58,794 nt of DNA from contig NZ_FNUX01000018.1 in the NCBI RefSeq assembly GCF_900108305.1, positions 1 to 58,794 on the forward strand, given 5' to 3'. The translations under genes were made by a program, and so were the position numbers. The notes beneath the pieces are model-generated. The model did no database searches, had not been told where the DNA came from, and worked only from the letters and a program-made list of their open reading frames with translations. This DNA is from Nitrosomonas ureae (GTDB lineage Bacteria; Pseudomonadota; Gammaproteobacteria; Burkholderiales; Nitrosomonadaceae). Shown here in pieces: positions 43,891-53,598 of the stretch (its first letter is position 1; every line of letters starts with the position of its first letter).

Positions 43891-44931
43891 TTACTCTCCC
43901 TGCATCATGACAGTGTACGCGATGAACATTTCCTCCAAAAACAGGCGTGGATTGAGCGGATGATGCGACAGGTGCTGTTTGGTGTTGAGTTCGCGGGTAA
44001 ATCTCACGCACTCAACGAGGTTGATTTGCCCGCTTAGCGCTTGAATGGCTCGCAACTGTTTCAAATAGTAGCGGATTTTCCCGGTAGTGCGATAGCTGAC
44101 CAAGTCATAGCACCATTTTTGCAGCCAACCGACTACAATTGACAGACTCGTTTGCTGCAATGCTCCGGCCAGCATCAGTGGATCAAACTGCTTGGGATGG
44201 GCCATGTGCTGGATAAATTGTTCATAGTGCGCCGCGTACTCCCCCTTATCCAACAACAATGCGGATAAGGGCGCATAACCCGCGGCAGCGAGCTTGCTTT
44301 CAGGATCACTGACCGCTTGCTGCTGCAACCACGCCACGGAAGACTCAACATCCGGCATCGGCATCGAAATCTGCTGACAACGGCTGCGTATGGTCGGCAG
44401 CAAATGCTGCGCCTGGTGCGTGATCAGTATGAACAATACATTCTCCGGCGGCTCTTCAAGTTTTTTCAGCAAGGCATTGGCCGAGGCGGTATTCATCGTT
44501 TCCGCAGGATAAATCAGAATAATCTTGTAACCGCCTTGATGGCCGGTCAGATAAACAAAATCAGTCAATTTCCGAATCTGCTCGATGCTGATTTGCTGGC
44601 TGGCGCTTTTCTTGGCCGTAGCGCTGGCGGATTTTTCTTCGCCTTCTTCCTTCTCGCCGCCTCCCCCGGAAATGACAGCGAGCGCTTCCGGCATCACCGG
44701 ATAAAAATTAGGATGGCTATCGTGTTCAAACCAGCCACAACTCAAACATTTTCCGCAAGCCTGATGATCAACCAGGGGAGCGGTGCAAAGCAATGATTTG
44801 GCCAGTTGACACGCAAAATCATATTTGCCAATGCCCTGCTTACCTTTGAGCAGCAATGCATGACCCCGGAATTGACGGCTATGCATCAATTTCGACCAGA
44901 TCTCCTGTTGCCAGTTATAAATTTCACTCAT
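43891..44931 (-). CDS. holB: DNA polymerase III subunit delta'
   Basis: Clamp-loader subunit of the replicative polymerase. The 346-residue product has Walker A GKQGIGKYDFA (~30-40), the zinc site CGKCLSCGWFEHDSHPN (~60-76), NTASANALLKKLEEPP (~150) and the SRC motif LPTIRSRCQQI. The start at 44931 is within tmk (8-nt overlap) and gives the usual SEIYNWQQEIW N-terminus. Odd: a low-complexity insertion GGGGEKEEGEEKSASATAKK (~89-108) follows the zinc module. Confidence 0.92.
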   Translation of the reverse strand: MSEIYNWQQEIWSKLMHSRQFRGHALLLKGKQGIGKYDFACQLAKSLLCTAPLVDHQACGKCLSCGWFEHDSHPNFYPVMPEALAVISGGGGEKEEGEEKSASATAKKSASQQISIEQIRKLTDFVYLTGHQGGYKIILIYPAETMNTASANALLKKLEEPPENVLFILITHQAQHLLPTIRSRCQQISMPMPDVESSVAWLQQQAVSDPESKLAAAGYAPLSALLLDKGEYAAHYEQFIQHMAHPKQFDPLMLAGALQQTSLSIVVGWLQKWCYDLVSYRTTGKIRYYLKQLRAIQALSGQINLVECVRFTRELNTKQHLSHHPLNPRLFLEEMFIAYTVMMQGE

Positions 44932-45550
44932 GATGCAACAAAGGCTGCAAGATTTGTTCAACCGCAGCTTTGACTTCCGGTAACGATCGGTTGCTGTCGA
45001 TAATTTTGATGCGGTCAGAAAACCGCTGCGCTCTATCCAGATACGCTGCGCGCACCCTCAGGAAGAAATCGGCTTGCTCTTGCTCGAACCGATCCACGAC
45101 TCCTCCTCGACTCACACGCTGCTGCCCCACATCCACCGGGACATCGAAATACAATGTCAAATCCGGCTGCAAACCATTTTGCACCCATTGCTCCAGAATA
45201 ACCAGCTTAGCGCTATCCAATCCCCTGCCTCCACTCTGATAAGCAAAACTGGCATCGGTGAAACGATCCGACAACACCCATTGATCCTGCGCGAGAGCGG
45301 GCAAAATAACTTTATCCAAATGTTCACGCCGCGCGGCGAACATCAGCAATGCTTCGGTTTCCGCATGCATGGCCATGGATCTATCCAGCAACAGTGCACG
45401 CAATTGCTCGCCCAATGCAGTCCCACCCGGCTCGCGCGTCACCACAACCCGTTTTCCAGCGCGTTGCAATAGTTCGGCTATCCACGCCAACTGGGTCGAT
45501 TTACCCGCACCGTCGATACCTTCCAGCGTAATGAATTTGCCTTGCTTCAT
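44924..45550 (-). CDS. tmk: Thymidylate kinase
   Basis: Phosphorylates dTMP to dTDP. The 208-residue chain has the P-loop LEGIDGAGKSTQL (~9-21), the DR-type motif LSDRFTDASFAYQSGGRGLD (~90-109), DVPVDVGQQRVSRGG and a lid with Arg residues. It is co-translated with holB (overlap), a frequent proteobacterial pair. Confidence 0.95.
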   Translation of the reverse strand: MKQGKFITLEGIDGAGKSTQLAWIAELLQRAGKRVVVTREPGGTALGEQLRALLLDRSMAMHAETEALLMFAARREHLDKVILPALAQDQWVLSDRFTDASFAYQSGGRGLDSAKLVILEQWVQNGLQPDLTLYFDVPVDVGQQRVSRGGVVDRFEQEQADFFLRVRAAYLDRAQRFSDRIKIIDSNRSLPEVKAAVEQILQPLLHHE

Positions 45551-45627
45551 GCGATTCCGGTTTTCAAGTTTGATTAAGCTAGGCTACCATGCAACATCAT
45601 TTTTTAATTTTCAACTTATTCTATCGC

Positions 45628-46200
45628 ATGCAAATAGATACATCCGGTCTGATTGATACCGTTCCATTCATTGCTTCGCCTAATTGCGACGAACGCCCGG
45701 CGGGTGTGGAAATCAACTTATTAGTGATCCATAACATCAGCCTCCCCCCCGATGAATTCGGCGGCACGGGCGTAATTGAGTTGTTTACCAACCAAATCGA
45801 TCCGCAAGCACACCCTTATCATCAATCGTTACAAGGATTGAAAGTATCGGCGCATTTTTTCATCCGCCGTGATGGCGTAATCATCCAATTTGTCCCCTGT
45901 ATTAAGCGTGCCTGGCATGCCGGCGTATCTTATTGGCAAGGAAAAGAGCGATGCAACGACTTTTCGATAGGCGTAGAACTCGAAGGCAGTGACATGTCAC
46001 CGTTTGCTGATAGTCAATATTCATCATTGATTGCACTGACGCAATGTCTGTGCAATCAATATCCCATCCAGCATATCGCCGGGCATTCGGATATCGCACC
46101 CGGACGCAAAACTGATCCGGGGCCTTATTTTGATTGGAAAAAATATGCATCCGATTTAGGCGAGAAAAAATTCTTCAATGCAATCCAGAACTTCTTATGA
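45628..46200 (+). CDS. ampD: 1,6-anhydro-N-acetylmuramyl-L-alanine amidase
   Basis: Cytosolic zinc amidase of peptidoglycan recycling. The 190-residue product has zinc ligands in LLVIHNISLPP (~34) and GHSDIAPGRKTDPGPYFDW (~152-170), and the AHFFIRRDGVIIQFVPC block (~75-91). I place the start at ATG 45628 (MQIDTSG); an in-frame ATG 39 nt upstream would add a hydrophobic leader that AmpD does not need. No ampE follows. Amidase_2 relatives exist, but the RKTDPGPYFDW motif fits AmpD. Confidence 0.9.
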   Translation: MQIDTSGLIDTVPFIASPNCDERPAGVEINLLVIHNISLPPDEFGGTGVIELFTNQIDPQAHPYHQSLQGLKVSAHFFIRRDGVIIQFVPCIKRAWHAGVSYWQGKERCNDFSIGVELEGSDMSPFADSQYSSLIALTQCLCNQYPIQHIAGHSDIAPGRKTDPGPYFDWKKYASDLGEKKFFNAIQNFL

Positions 46201-46232
46201 TGCGGCAAACGACCGCATCATACTCTTCTCAA

Positions 46233-47141
46233 TCAGTTACGTATCACCCGATAGTTCGCAGTTAATCGGCATTCACTTCCCGGCACGATTTCTATCACAT
46301 CATTCGCGGCATTCGTGGTTTCAACACACAGCAAGCGCTGATAGTCGGCATCTTCCAGATCGGCCATTTCCTTGGAAATTTTTTCCCAGGGATTCCATAC
46401 CACTGCGGTTTTGCTGCCTTGCGAAGTAATCCGGATGCGTCGGTTCAGCGCACTATCGTCGATCGTTAAGGTATTGCCGACATCCAGATAAATGCGGTCG
46501 ACTTCGGATTCGATGATCACTGCATCCGATTGCCGCTTTTGCGCATTGCCGCCGCCCGCCTTATCGATATACTCACAACCTTCCAGACCGAGCACTTTCG
46601 TCCGTGCGATATCACCCACTTTAAAGTACGTGTGAAACGCCTGTGTAATGGAGAGTGTTTCTTTTCCGGTATTGCGCGTGATCAACGAAAGATTCAGGGC
46701 ATCGCCAATTATAATTTCTTGCAACAGACTGAACGATTGCGGCCAGATGGCACGCGTATCCGGCGTATCTTCCAAGCCCAGCGTGACTTTGACATCGCCA
46801 TTGGCCATAGCTTCGGTTGCCACAACATTCCACGCACGATTACGTACAAATCCATGTCCAGGGCGGCCTTTCCCTTCCGGATCGGCACCAAACCACGGCC
46901 AGCAGATCGGCGCGCCGCCTTTAATTGCTTTGCCATCCTGGTAATACGCTTTTTCACTCAGAAATAGAACATCCTCCGGCTCTCCGGCTGGCCGGTACGA
47001 CAACACCTGTCCGGCATGAAGCGAAATCAGCGCCCCGGCTTTGGCGCTCTTCACCTGGATCATCGGCAATCCGCTGTTGCCGGCTATAAATTCAAGTTGA
47101 CCTGCAATTTTGTACTTGGCGTTGAGTTCTTCAATAGTCAT
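46233..47141 (-). CDS. D-hexose-6-phosphate mutarotase (YeaD family)
   Basis: An aldose-1-epimerase-fold protein of 302 residues, catalysing anomer exchange of glucose-6-phosphate. Motifs: GGAPICWPWFG (~75-85), GHGFVRNRAWNV (catalytic His, ~95), FHTYFKVGDI (~160), VVWNPWEKISKEMADL (~245-260) and CVETTNA (catalytic Glu, ~275). The start has AAGGA on the minus strand before ATGATG; either ATG may be used. Confidence 0.88.
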   Translation of the reverse strand: MTIEELNAKYKIAGQLEFIAGNSGLPMIQVKSAKAGALISLHAGQVLSYRPAGEPEDVLFLSEKAYYQDGKAIKGGAPICWPWFGADPEGKGRPGHGFVRNRAWNVVATEAMANGDVKVTLGLEDTPDTRAIWPQSFSLLQEIIIGDALNLSLITRNTGKETLSITQAFHTYFKVGDIARTKVLGLEGCEYIDKAGGGNAQKRQSDAVIIESEVDRIYLDVGNTLTIDDSALNRRIRITSQGSKTAVVWNPWEKISKEMADLEDADYQRLLCVETTNAANDVIEIVPGSECRLTANYRVIRN

Positions 47142-47177
47142 CATTTTCCTTATCAAGTTATTGGTTATTTTGCTTAT

Positions 47178-48392
47178 TTATACTTTGACAGGCATCACCC
47201 GGCTGGCCGCAAGTTTAGCACGGCTTCGCGCTTCGTCCGTGTTAACGCCATTCGCCAACGCAACGCCCATGCGCCGGCGCTGGAATGATCCCGGCTTGCC
47301 GAACAAGCGTAAATCGCTATGCGGCACGCTAAGCGCTTCAATCACGCCAGAGAATGCAATGCCTTGCGCTTCCAGTTGACCATAAATCACCGCGCTGGCA
47401 CCCGGCGCCAACAAGATGGTATCCACCGGCAATCCCAGGATGGCACGCGCATGCAAATCAAACTCGCTCTGTTTCTGGCTGCACATGGTCACCATGCCGG
47501 TATCATGCGGCCGCGGACTGACTTCGCTAAACCAGACCTCATCGCCTTTAATAAACAATTCCACACCGAAAACGCCTAAACCGCCCAGGTCATCAGTAAT
47601 TTTCTTAGCCATCTCACGTGCGCGTTCCAATGCTATCGGTGACATTCCCTGCGGTTGCCAGCTTTCCACATAATCACCCTGCACCTGCACATGACCGATC
47701 GCTTCACAGAAATGCGTTTTCACGCTCCCATCTGCACCCAGCGCACGTACCGCCAGTTGCGTGATTTCGTAGTCAAAATGAATCACTCCCTCGACAATCA
47801 CCCGCCCTTGATTCACCCGGCTGCCACTCGCAGCGTAATGCCATGCCGCTTCAATTTCATCTGCATTTTCGATACGCGACTGTCCCTTGCCCGAAGAGGA
47901 CATCACCGGTTTTACGATACAGGGATAGCCGATCTTGCCATCAATTGCCACGCGCAGTTCATCCAGACTATTGGCAAAGGCATAAGGTGAAGTGGGCAAA
48001 TCCAGTGTTTCCGCCGCCAAACAGCGAATTCCTTCGCGATTCATCGTAAGTTTAGCGGCACGCGCAGTCGGAATTACGGTCGCAATCCCCGCTCGCTCGA
48101 TTTCTATCAACATATCGGTCGCGATAGCTTCAATTTCCGGCACGATGATATCCGGACGCTCCCGCTCGATCAGCACCCGAAGCGCCTGACCATTCGCCAT
48201 GTTGATCACATGCGCGCGATGCGCCACCTGATGCCCCGGCGCATCGGCATAGCGGTCTACCGCGATGGTCTCCACACCCAGACGCTGCAGCGCGATAATC
48301 ACTTCCTTGCCGAGTTCGCCACTGCCCAGCAGCATGACTTTGGTCGCTGACGGACTCAGCGGCGTGCCGATAACGGATCGTTCATTCATCAT
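47178..48392 (-). CDS. purT: Formate-dependent GAR transformylase (PurT)
   Basis: ATP-grasp enzyme that formylates glycinamide ribonucleotide with formate, an alternative to PurN in purine synthesis. The 404-residue chain shows [20 protein letters not shown] (~18-37), [14 protein letters not shown] (~45), [10 protein letters not shown] (~80), [10 protein letters not shown] (~162) and [14 protein letters not shown] (~290). It overlaps the end of queG by 11 nt and is therefore downstream of it in the same transcript. Confidence 0.95.
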   Translation of the reverse strand: MMNERSVIGTPLSPSATKVMLLGSGELGKEVIIALQRLGVETIAVDRYADAPGHQVAHRAHVINMANGQALRVLIERERPDIIVPEIEAIATDMLIEIERAGIATVIPTARAAKLTMNREGIRCLAAETLDLPTSPYAFANSLDELRVAIDGKIGYPCIVKPVMSSSGKGQSRIENADEIEAAWHYAASGSRVNQGRVIVEGVIHFDYEITQLAVRALGADGSVKTHFCEAIGHVQVQGDYVESWQPQGMSPIALERAREMAKKITDDLGGLGVFGVELFIKGDEVWFSEVSPRPHDTGMVTMCSQKQSEFDLHARAILGLPVDTILLAPGASAVIYGQLEAQGIAFSGVIEALSVPHSDLRLFGKPGSFQRRRMGVALANGVNTDEARSRAKLAASRVMPVKV

Positions 48393-49509
48393 ATGTCCTC
48401 TGTTGCTGTTCTGTTCGTTTCATATCCTGTTGTTGTAATGCCCATTGCACATGTTCCCGCACCAAAACTGAAGCATCATTTAACCGCGCTTGCAACGCCT
48501 GGACGATTTCCGCCGAGTACGGCGCATTCCCCAAGCCAACCGCGATATTACGTAGCCACTGTATATGACCAATACGGCGAATCGCACTGCCAGCCAATTT
48601 AGCTTCGAATGTCTCTTGATCCCAGCTAAATAATTCAATCAACGATACATCATCCAATCCATTGCGCACATGAAAATCATTTTCGTTAGTGATTTGGGCA
48701 AATTTATTCCACGGACACACCAACTGGCAATCATCGCAGCCATAAATACGATTGCCAATGAGCGGACGTAACGATTCGGGAATGCTGTCTTTTAATTCAA
48801 TGGTCAAATAGGAAATACAGCGCCGCGCATCAACTTCATACGGTGCAACAATAGCTTGTGTCGGACAAATATCGATACATCGGCTGCAACTGCCACAATA
48901 ATTTTCAGTTTCTTCATCAACGGGGAGCGGCAGGTCGACATACATTTCACCGAGGAAAAACATCGAACCCGCTTGGCGCGACAACAGCAAAGTATGCTTA
49001 CCGCGCCAACCCAGGCCGGCTTTCTGCGCCCACGCCACCTCCATCACCGGCGCACTATCGGAAAATACCCGATAATTGAACGCACCTGCTTCCGCTGTCA
49101 TTTTATCCGCCAATTTTTGCAACCGGGAACGCAGAACCTTATGGTAGTCTCGTCCCAGTGCATAGCGTGAAACAAATGCGCGCTCACCTGAGTGGATCAC
49201 GTCCCAGCTGTTTTTGACGGCAGGTGGCGCATAATTGATGCACACGGAAATAATTCGCAGTGTTCCAGGTTCAAGTTCGGCGGGACGGGTGCGTTTGGTG
49301 CCATGTTTCGCCATATAATCCATTTCGCCGTGATATCCTTTATCCAGCCATGAGAAAAAACCGGATTCGATTACAGCGATATCCGCATTCGCATCGGCGA
49401 TACGGACATCATGAAAACCCAGTTCCTTGCCCCATGTTTTAATGACAACTGCCAAGGCCGCAAAATCAGATATTTTATTTGTTGAGGTATTCTCTTGCAT
49501 AGCGTTCAT
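48382..49509 (-). CDS. queG: Epoxyqueuosine reductase
   Basis: Cobalamin- and iron-sulfur-dependent enzyme of the last step of queuosine synthesis in tRNA. The 375-residue product has two [4Fe-4S] motifs: [13 protein letters not shown] (~205-217) and [11 protein letters not shown] (~255-265). The N-terminal block with [16 protein letters not shown] and [12 protein letters not shown] is also typical. Two starts (49509, 49500) are possible; neither has a good Shine-Dalgarno. The start abuts the TTG of the divergent tsaE gene. Confidence 0.95.
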   Translation of the reverse strand: MNAMQENTSTNKISDFAALAVVIKTWGKELGFHDVRIADANADIAVIESGFFSWLDKGYHGEMDYMAKHGTKRTRPAELEPGTLRIISVCINYAPPAVKNSWDVIHSGERAFVSRYALGRDYHKVLRSRLQKLADKMTAEAGAFNYRVFSDSAPVMEVAWAQKAGLGWRGKHTLLLSRQAGSMFFLGEMYVDLPLPVDEETENYCGSCSRCIDICPTQAIVAPYEVDARRCISYLTIELKDSIPESLRPLIGNRIYGCDDCQLVCPWNKFAQITNENDFHVRNGLDDVSLIELFSWDQETFEAKLAGSAIRRIGHIQWLRNIAVGLGNAPYSAEIVQALQARLNDASVLVREHVQWALQQQDMKRTEQQQRTYDE

Positions 49510-50001
49510 TCGACAGATTCTGAATCAATACAAAGCCATACGCACTATCTTGCCGATGAAGCAGAAACCTTGAAATTCGGTGAAAGATTAGCAACTTGCT
49601 TACACCCTGGCTTGATAATTCATCTGCTTGGTAATCTAGGCGCCGGTAAAACCACTTTAACCCGGGGTATTTTACACGGCCTTGGATACTCGCATATCGT
49701 CAAAAGCCCTACCTATAATTTAGTTGAAATCTACAAAATCTCTGGGTTATACTTGTATCACTTTGATTTTTATCGATTCAATCATTATTCGGAATGGGAA
49801 GAAGCAGGTTTCCGCGATTATTTTAATTCAGATTCGATTTGCTTGGTGGAATGGCCTGAAAAAGCAGGGAGTTTATTGCCAAGCGCCGACCTGCAGTGCT
49901 TTCTTAACATACTTGATTCGGGCAGAAATATTGAAATCCGGAGCAGTACAGAGACAGGAAAACAATGCCTGACACATTGGACTACAGAAAAAAGTACCTG
50001 A
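49495..50001 (+). CDS. tsaE: tRNA threonylcarbamoyladenosine synthesis ATPase TsaE
   Basis: ATPase partner of TsaD/TsaB in t6A modification of tRNA. The 168-residue product has Walker A LLGNLGAGKTTLTRG (~44-58), VKSPTYNLVEIY (~69), HFDFYRF (~88) and LVEWPEKAG (~115). No ATG lies upstream of the domain; the only credible start is TTG 49495, which overlaps queG's 5' end on the other strand. The next gene, amiC, overlaps its end, which is the classical tsaE-amiC order. Confidence 0.93.
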   Translation: MHSVHSTDSESIQSHTHYLADEAETLKFGERLATCLHPGLIIHLLGNLGAGKTTLTRGILHGLGYSHIVKSPTYNLVEIYKISGLYLYHFDFYRFNHYSEWEEAGFRDYFNSDSICLVEWPEKAGSLLPSADLQCFLNILDSGRNIEIRSSTETGKQCLTHWTTEKST

Positions 50002-51437
50002 TGGCATATTTTAGCGTCTGCAGTAATGCGAACGTGAAAAGTGTTTTTCTGCCATCGCTGATACTAATCTTTTTTTGTTGCTGGATGCTGTTAAGTCAAT
50101 CCACGCTGGCTGCGGATGCCACTGTTCAATCCGTTCGCGTTGGATTGACTCCTGACTATACACGCATCACCCTTGAATCCGATCGGCCGCTTGAATATGA
50201 GCTGAGTATGCTGGATAACCCGCACCGCGTGGTTATTGATCTAAACAATACCAAGCTTAATCCGGTACTGCATGCCTTGCCCCAGAAAGTGGATGCTATC
50301 GACCCTTTTGTGCAAAATATCCGTATCGGTCAATTTACTCCGCACGTTATCCGGCTGGTATTTGATCTTAAAGCGCACGTCGTTCCTCGTACATTTGTTG
50401 TACCGCCCAAAGAAAATTTTGCTTATCGATTGATATTGGATATTTATCATCCGCACAAAGCGGCTAAAGCGGATTTGAACACTCGTACCCATCCTGCTGC
50501 TGTCAAGGCAAATTTTGAAACGGATACTCTGGATGAATTGGTAGCTTCATTAATACAAGACAGCAGCAAACAAGAATCCAACCTGATCCGGGTTGTTCCT
50601 CCGTCCTCCCCCAGACTCCAACCGCAACCTGTGAAGCAAGCTGAACAACCAGGCAGTTTTCAAGCGGCGCAATACCGCAAACCCAATTCGACACCACAAA
50701 AAAGCAGGGCGCCGCGGATTATCGTTGTAGCAATTGATCCCGGTCACGGTGGCAAGGATCCCGGGGCGGTCGGAAAACAGGGCACTTACGAGAAGGATGT
50801 TACGCTGGCAATTGCCAGAAAACTTAAGGAAAAAATTGATAAAGATCCCAGTATGCGGGCTGTTCTAACACGGGATGGCGATCATTATATTTCGCTTCCG
50901 CAGCGACGGATAATCGCACGGCGCGCCAATGCCGATTTGTTCGTATCAATACATGCAGACGCCAATCCGAAGTCACACGCTCATGGTTCTTCGGTATTCA
51001 CCTTATCTGAGCATGGCGCAACTTCAACTACGGCCAGTTGGCTCGCCGACAAGGAAAACAGCGTTGACGGTGATTTGATGGGGGGAATTGACATCACATC
51101 GAAATCAAAAGATATCAAAGAATTGCTGCTGGACCTGTCACTCAATGCCGCCATCAACGATAGCGTTAAATTGGCCGAGTATGTACTGAAACAACTTGGT
51201 AGTATCAATCACCTGCACAAAAGGAATGTAGAGCAGGCTGGTTTTGCGGTACTCAAATCACCGGATATTCCTTCAATTCTGGTGGAGACCGCTTTCCTCA
51301 GCAATCCCAAAGAAGAAGTAAAATTACGCAGCGGCGACTATCAAAACAAAATGGCGGATGCAATGTTTCTGGGGATAAAGAAATATTTTTCCGATAACCC
51401 AGCATTAGCTCGCGCTGCGGTAGCGCAAACCAAGTAA
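49965..51437 (+). CDS. amiC: N-acetylmuramoyl-L-alanine amidase (AmiC-like)
   Basis: Periplasmic zinc amidase that splits septal peptidoglycan during cell separation. The precursor has an export signal (hydrophobic ~28-48, ending TLA), an AMIN domain (~55-160; VRVGLTPDYTRITLESDRPL, IRIGQFTPHVIRLVFDL), a Pro/Gln linker and an Amidase_3 domain (~250-475). Zinc and catalytic residues appear in AIDPGHGGKDPGAVG, SIHADANPK and VETAFLSNPKEE. The ATG at 49965 has AGGAAAA at proper distance. A second ATG (50001) overlaps the tsaE stop as TGATG and is a serious alternative. Confidence 0.93.
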   Translation: MPDTLDYRKKYLMAYFSVCSNANVKSVFLPSLILIFFCCWMLLSQSTLAADATVQSVRVGLTPDYTRITLESDRPLEYELSMLDNPHRVVIDLNNTKLNPVLHALPQKVDAIDPFVQNIRIGQFTPHVIRLVFDLKAHVVPRTFVVPPKENFAYRLILDIYHPHKAAKADLNTRTHPAAVKANFETDTLDELVASLIQDSSKQESNLIRVVPPSSPRLQPQPVKQAEQPGSFQAAQYRKPNSTPQKSRAPRIIVVAIDPGHGGKDPGAVGKQGTYEKDVTLAIARKLKEKIDKDPSMRAVLTRDGDHYISLPQRRIIARRANADLFVSIHADANPKSHAHGSSVFTLSEHGATSTTASWLADKENSVDGDLMGGIDITSKSKDIKELLLDLSLNAAINDSVKLAEYVLKQLGSINHLHKRNVEQAGFAVLKSPDIPSILVETAFLSNPKEEVKLRSGDYQNKMADAMFLGIKKYFSDNPALARAAVAQTK

Positions 51438-51671
51438 GCTTGCTGAATGTTTGTCAGTAGCATAATGAGCCTGATTAAACCACTCTGGTTGTCATAATCC
51501 TATACAATGGCATCTTCTGTTTTACGTAGATTTGCAATCTACGCAGTCTAATCAAGAAGCACAAATTTTCTTGTGAGTATTAGATTAACCTCGATCGTTT
51601 TTAAATATATTTGGTATTTCTATAAATAGGCCACGCCCAAATTAATATCTGTTCATTACTCTTAAAAAACA

Positions 51672-52784
51672 ATGAATCACTGGTATCAACTGTGTACTAA
51701 AGATGGTTCTCCTCACATTCTCCTGACGGGCAGCTATACTTTAGCGGCACTGGGATCCTTGCTGAAAACGTTGGAAGATGGGCTGTCCCGTGAGGCTAAA
51801 AATCAGAATCTCTATTGGGATTTAACGGGTATTGACCAAATCGATACTGCTGGCACCATCCTGCTCTGGCGCGTATGGAAAACCAAGCGTCCCGAGCATT
51901 TACAACTACGCCCCGAACATGAAAAGATGTTCGAACGGTTAGAACGGCTGCCCACCCTTCAGTCAGGAATCAAACACCGGGACTTACTCTGGCCAATCAC
52001 TACCTTAGGAAAACTGGTACTGGTGTTATGGCAGCATTCCGTGGATTTGATTGCATTGGTTGGTCAGCTACTGCTTGATATGATTTACTTAATCCGGCAT
52101 CCTGCTTATATTCCTTGGCGGGAAATCTCTGCAAATCTATACAGAACCGGTGCTCAGGCACTGGGTATCACCGCATTGGTGGGATTTCTAATCGGGATTG
52201 TGTTAAGTTATCTCTCTTCCAAACAATTACAAGTATTTGGTGCCGATATCTTCATTATCAACATACTGGGAATTAGCATTATTCGCGAACTAGGCCCCGT
52301 GCTGGCGGCAATACTGGTAGCCGGTCGTTCTGGTTCAGCGATGACGGCGCAACTGGGCGTCATGCGTGTAACTCAGGAACTGGATGCTTTGACTGTCATG
52401 GGAATTTCCCATAGTCAACGATTAGTCCTACCCAAAGTTGCGGGTCTTGGCATTGCAATGCCGCTGCTGGTCATGTGGACCAGTGCAGTGGCATTATTAG
52501 GCGGCATGGTTGCGGCAGAAATACAGCTGGGCTTGCACTATCACTATTTCATTACTGCGCTACCAGATTCTGTGCCGATTGGAAATTTGTGGTTAGGATT
52601 AGGAAAAGGAGTTGTATGCGGAATAATGATAGCGTTGATTGCATGCCATTTTGGACTAAAAATTAAACCAAATACTGAAAGTCTGGGTGAGGGTACCACC
52701 ACTTCTGTCGTAACCGCCATCACCATGGTAATCATTATTGATGCAATTTTTGCAGTACTCTTCTCTGACGTAGGGCTTCCTTAG
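51672..52784 (+). CDS. MlaE-type ABC permease with N-terminal STAS domain
   Basis: Inner-membrane permease of the lipid transport (Mla/Mce) type. The 370-residue chain starts with a STAS-like domain (~1-95; LYWDLTGIDQIDTAGTILLW), then the MlaE domain with WREISANLYRTGAQALGITA, IVLSYLSSKQLQVFGADIF, ELGPVLAAILVAGRSGSAMT (~205-225) and MRVTQELDALTVMGI. In E. coli MlaB (STAS) and MlaE are separate; here they are fused. It is first of a four-gene operon. The 234 bases before it hold an 8-bp hairpin (51525-51543) and no gene. Confidence 0.9.
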   Translation: MNHWYQLCTKDGSPHILLTGSYTLAALGSLLKTLEDGLSREAKNQNLYWDLTGIDQIDTAGTILLWRVWKTKRPEHLQLRPEHEKMFERLERLPTLQSGIKHRDLLWPITTLGKLVLVLWQHSVDLIALVGQLLLDMIYLIRHPAYIPWREISANLYRTGAQALGITALVGFLIGIVLSYLSSKQLQVFGADIFIINILGISIIRELGPVLAAILVAGRSGSAMTAQLGVMRVTQELDALTVMGISHSQRLVLPKVAGLGIAMPLLVMWTSAVALLGGMVAAEIQLGLHYHYFITALPDSVPIGNLWLGLGKGVVCGIMIALIACHFGLKIKPNTESLGEGTTTSVVTAITMVIIIDAIFAVLFSDVGLP

Positions 52785-52788
52785 ATTC

Positions 52789-53598
52789 ATGACGGAACCG
52801 GAATGTATTATTGAGGTTGAATCATTACACACCCGCTATGGTAATCATGATGTTCATCGCGATGTCAATTTAAATGTGTATCGCGGCGAGATTCTGACTT
52901 TGATCGGCGGCTCGGGTAGTGGAAAAACGACTTTGCTGCGTCATATGTTGGGATTAGAGCAACCTTCCCAGGGTACGGTAAAAATTTTCGGCCATTCCCG
53001 TAACGATGCCAGCTTCAATCTTCAAGAAAAAATCATACGAAGCCGTTCCGGTGTGCTTTTCCAACAAGGGGCATTATTTAGTGCATTGACTGTGTTTGAT
53101 AATGTTGCACTGCCCTTGCGTGAGTTGCATATACTCAATGAAGACATGATTCGTGATTTGGTGATGGTTAAACTCAATATGGTGGCAATTGAACCGGAAC
53201 ACGCCAATAAGATGCCGGCAGCCCTATCCGGTGGAATGATCAAGCGCGTCGCTTTAGCCCGCGCACTGGCATTGGATCCAAAAGTATTATTTCTCGATGA
53301 ACCTACAGCAGGCTTGGATCCCGAGCTGAGTGAAAGTTTTGTGGAATTGATTCTTGCTTTACGCAATGAAATGGATCTCACAATTGTTATGGTTACCCAT
53401 GACCTTGAAACACTTGTGGCATTGTCTGATCGTATTGCCGTGCTGGCCGATCAACAAGTTATCGTGACAGGTACCTTGGATGAGATATGCCGCTTTCAAC
53501 ACCCATTCATTACCAGTTTTTTTAAAAGCATACGGCATAAAATCGAGCAAAAAAATCACTCGGAGCAAACATGGAAAACCGTGCCCATGCCCTTATAG
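52789..53598 (+). CDS. MlaF-like ATP-binding protein
   Basis: ATPase driving the permease encoded just upstream. The 269-residue chain has Walker A LIGGSGSGKTTLLRHMLGL (~39-57), signature LSGGMIKRVALARA (~145-158) and Walker B LFLDEPTAGLD (~168-178), followed by VTHDLETL. The GSGSGK P-loop and LSGGMIKR are typical of MlaF. It lies 4 nt after the permease and overlaps mlaD by 28 nt. Confidence 0.92.
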   Translation: MTEPECIIEVESLHTRYGNHDVHRDVNLNVYRGEILTLIGGSGSGKTTLLRHMLGLEQPSQGTVKIFGHSRNDASFNLQEKIIRSRSGVLFQQGALFSALTVFDNVALPLRELHILNEDMIRDLVMVKLNMVAIEPEHANKMPAALSGGMIKRVALARALALDPKVLFLDEPTAGLDPELSESFVELILALRNEMDLTIVMVTHDLETLVALSDRIAVLADQQVIVTGTLDEICRFQHPFITSFFKSIRHKIEQKNHSEQTWKTVPMPL

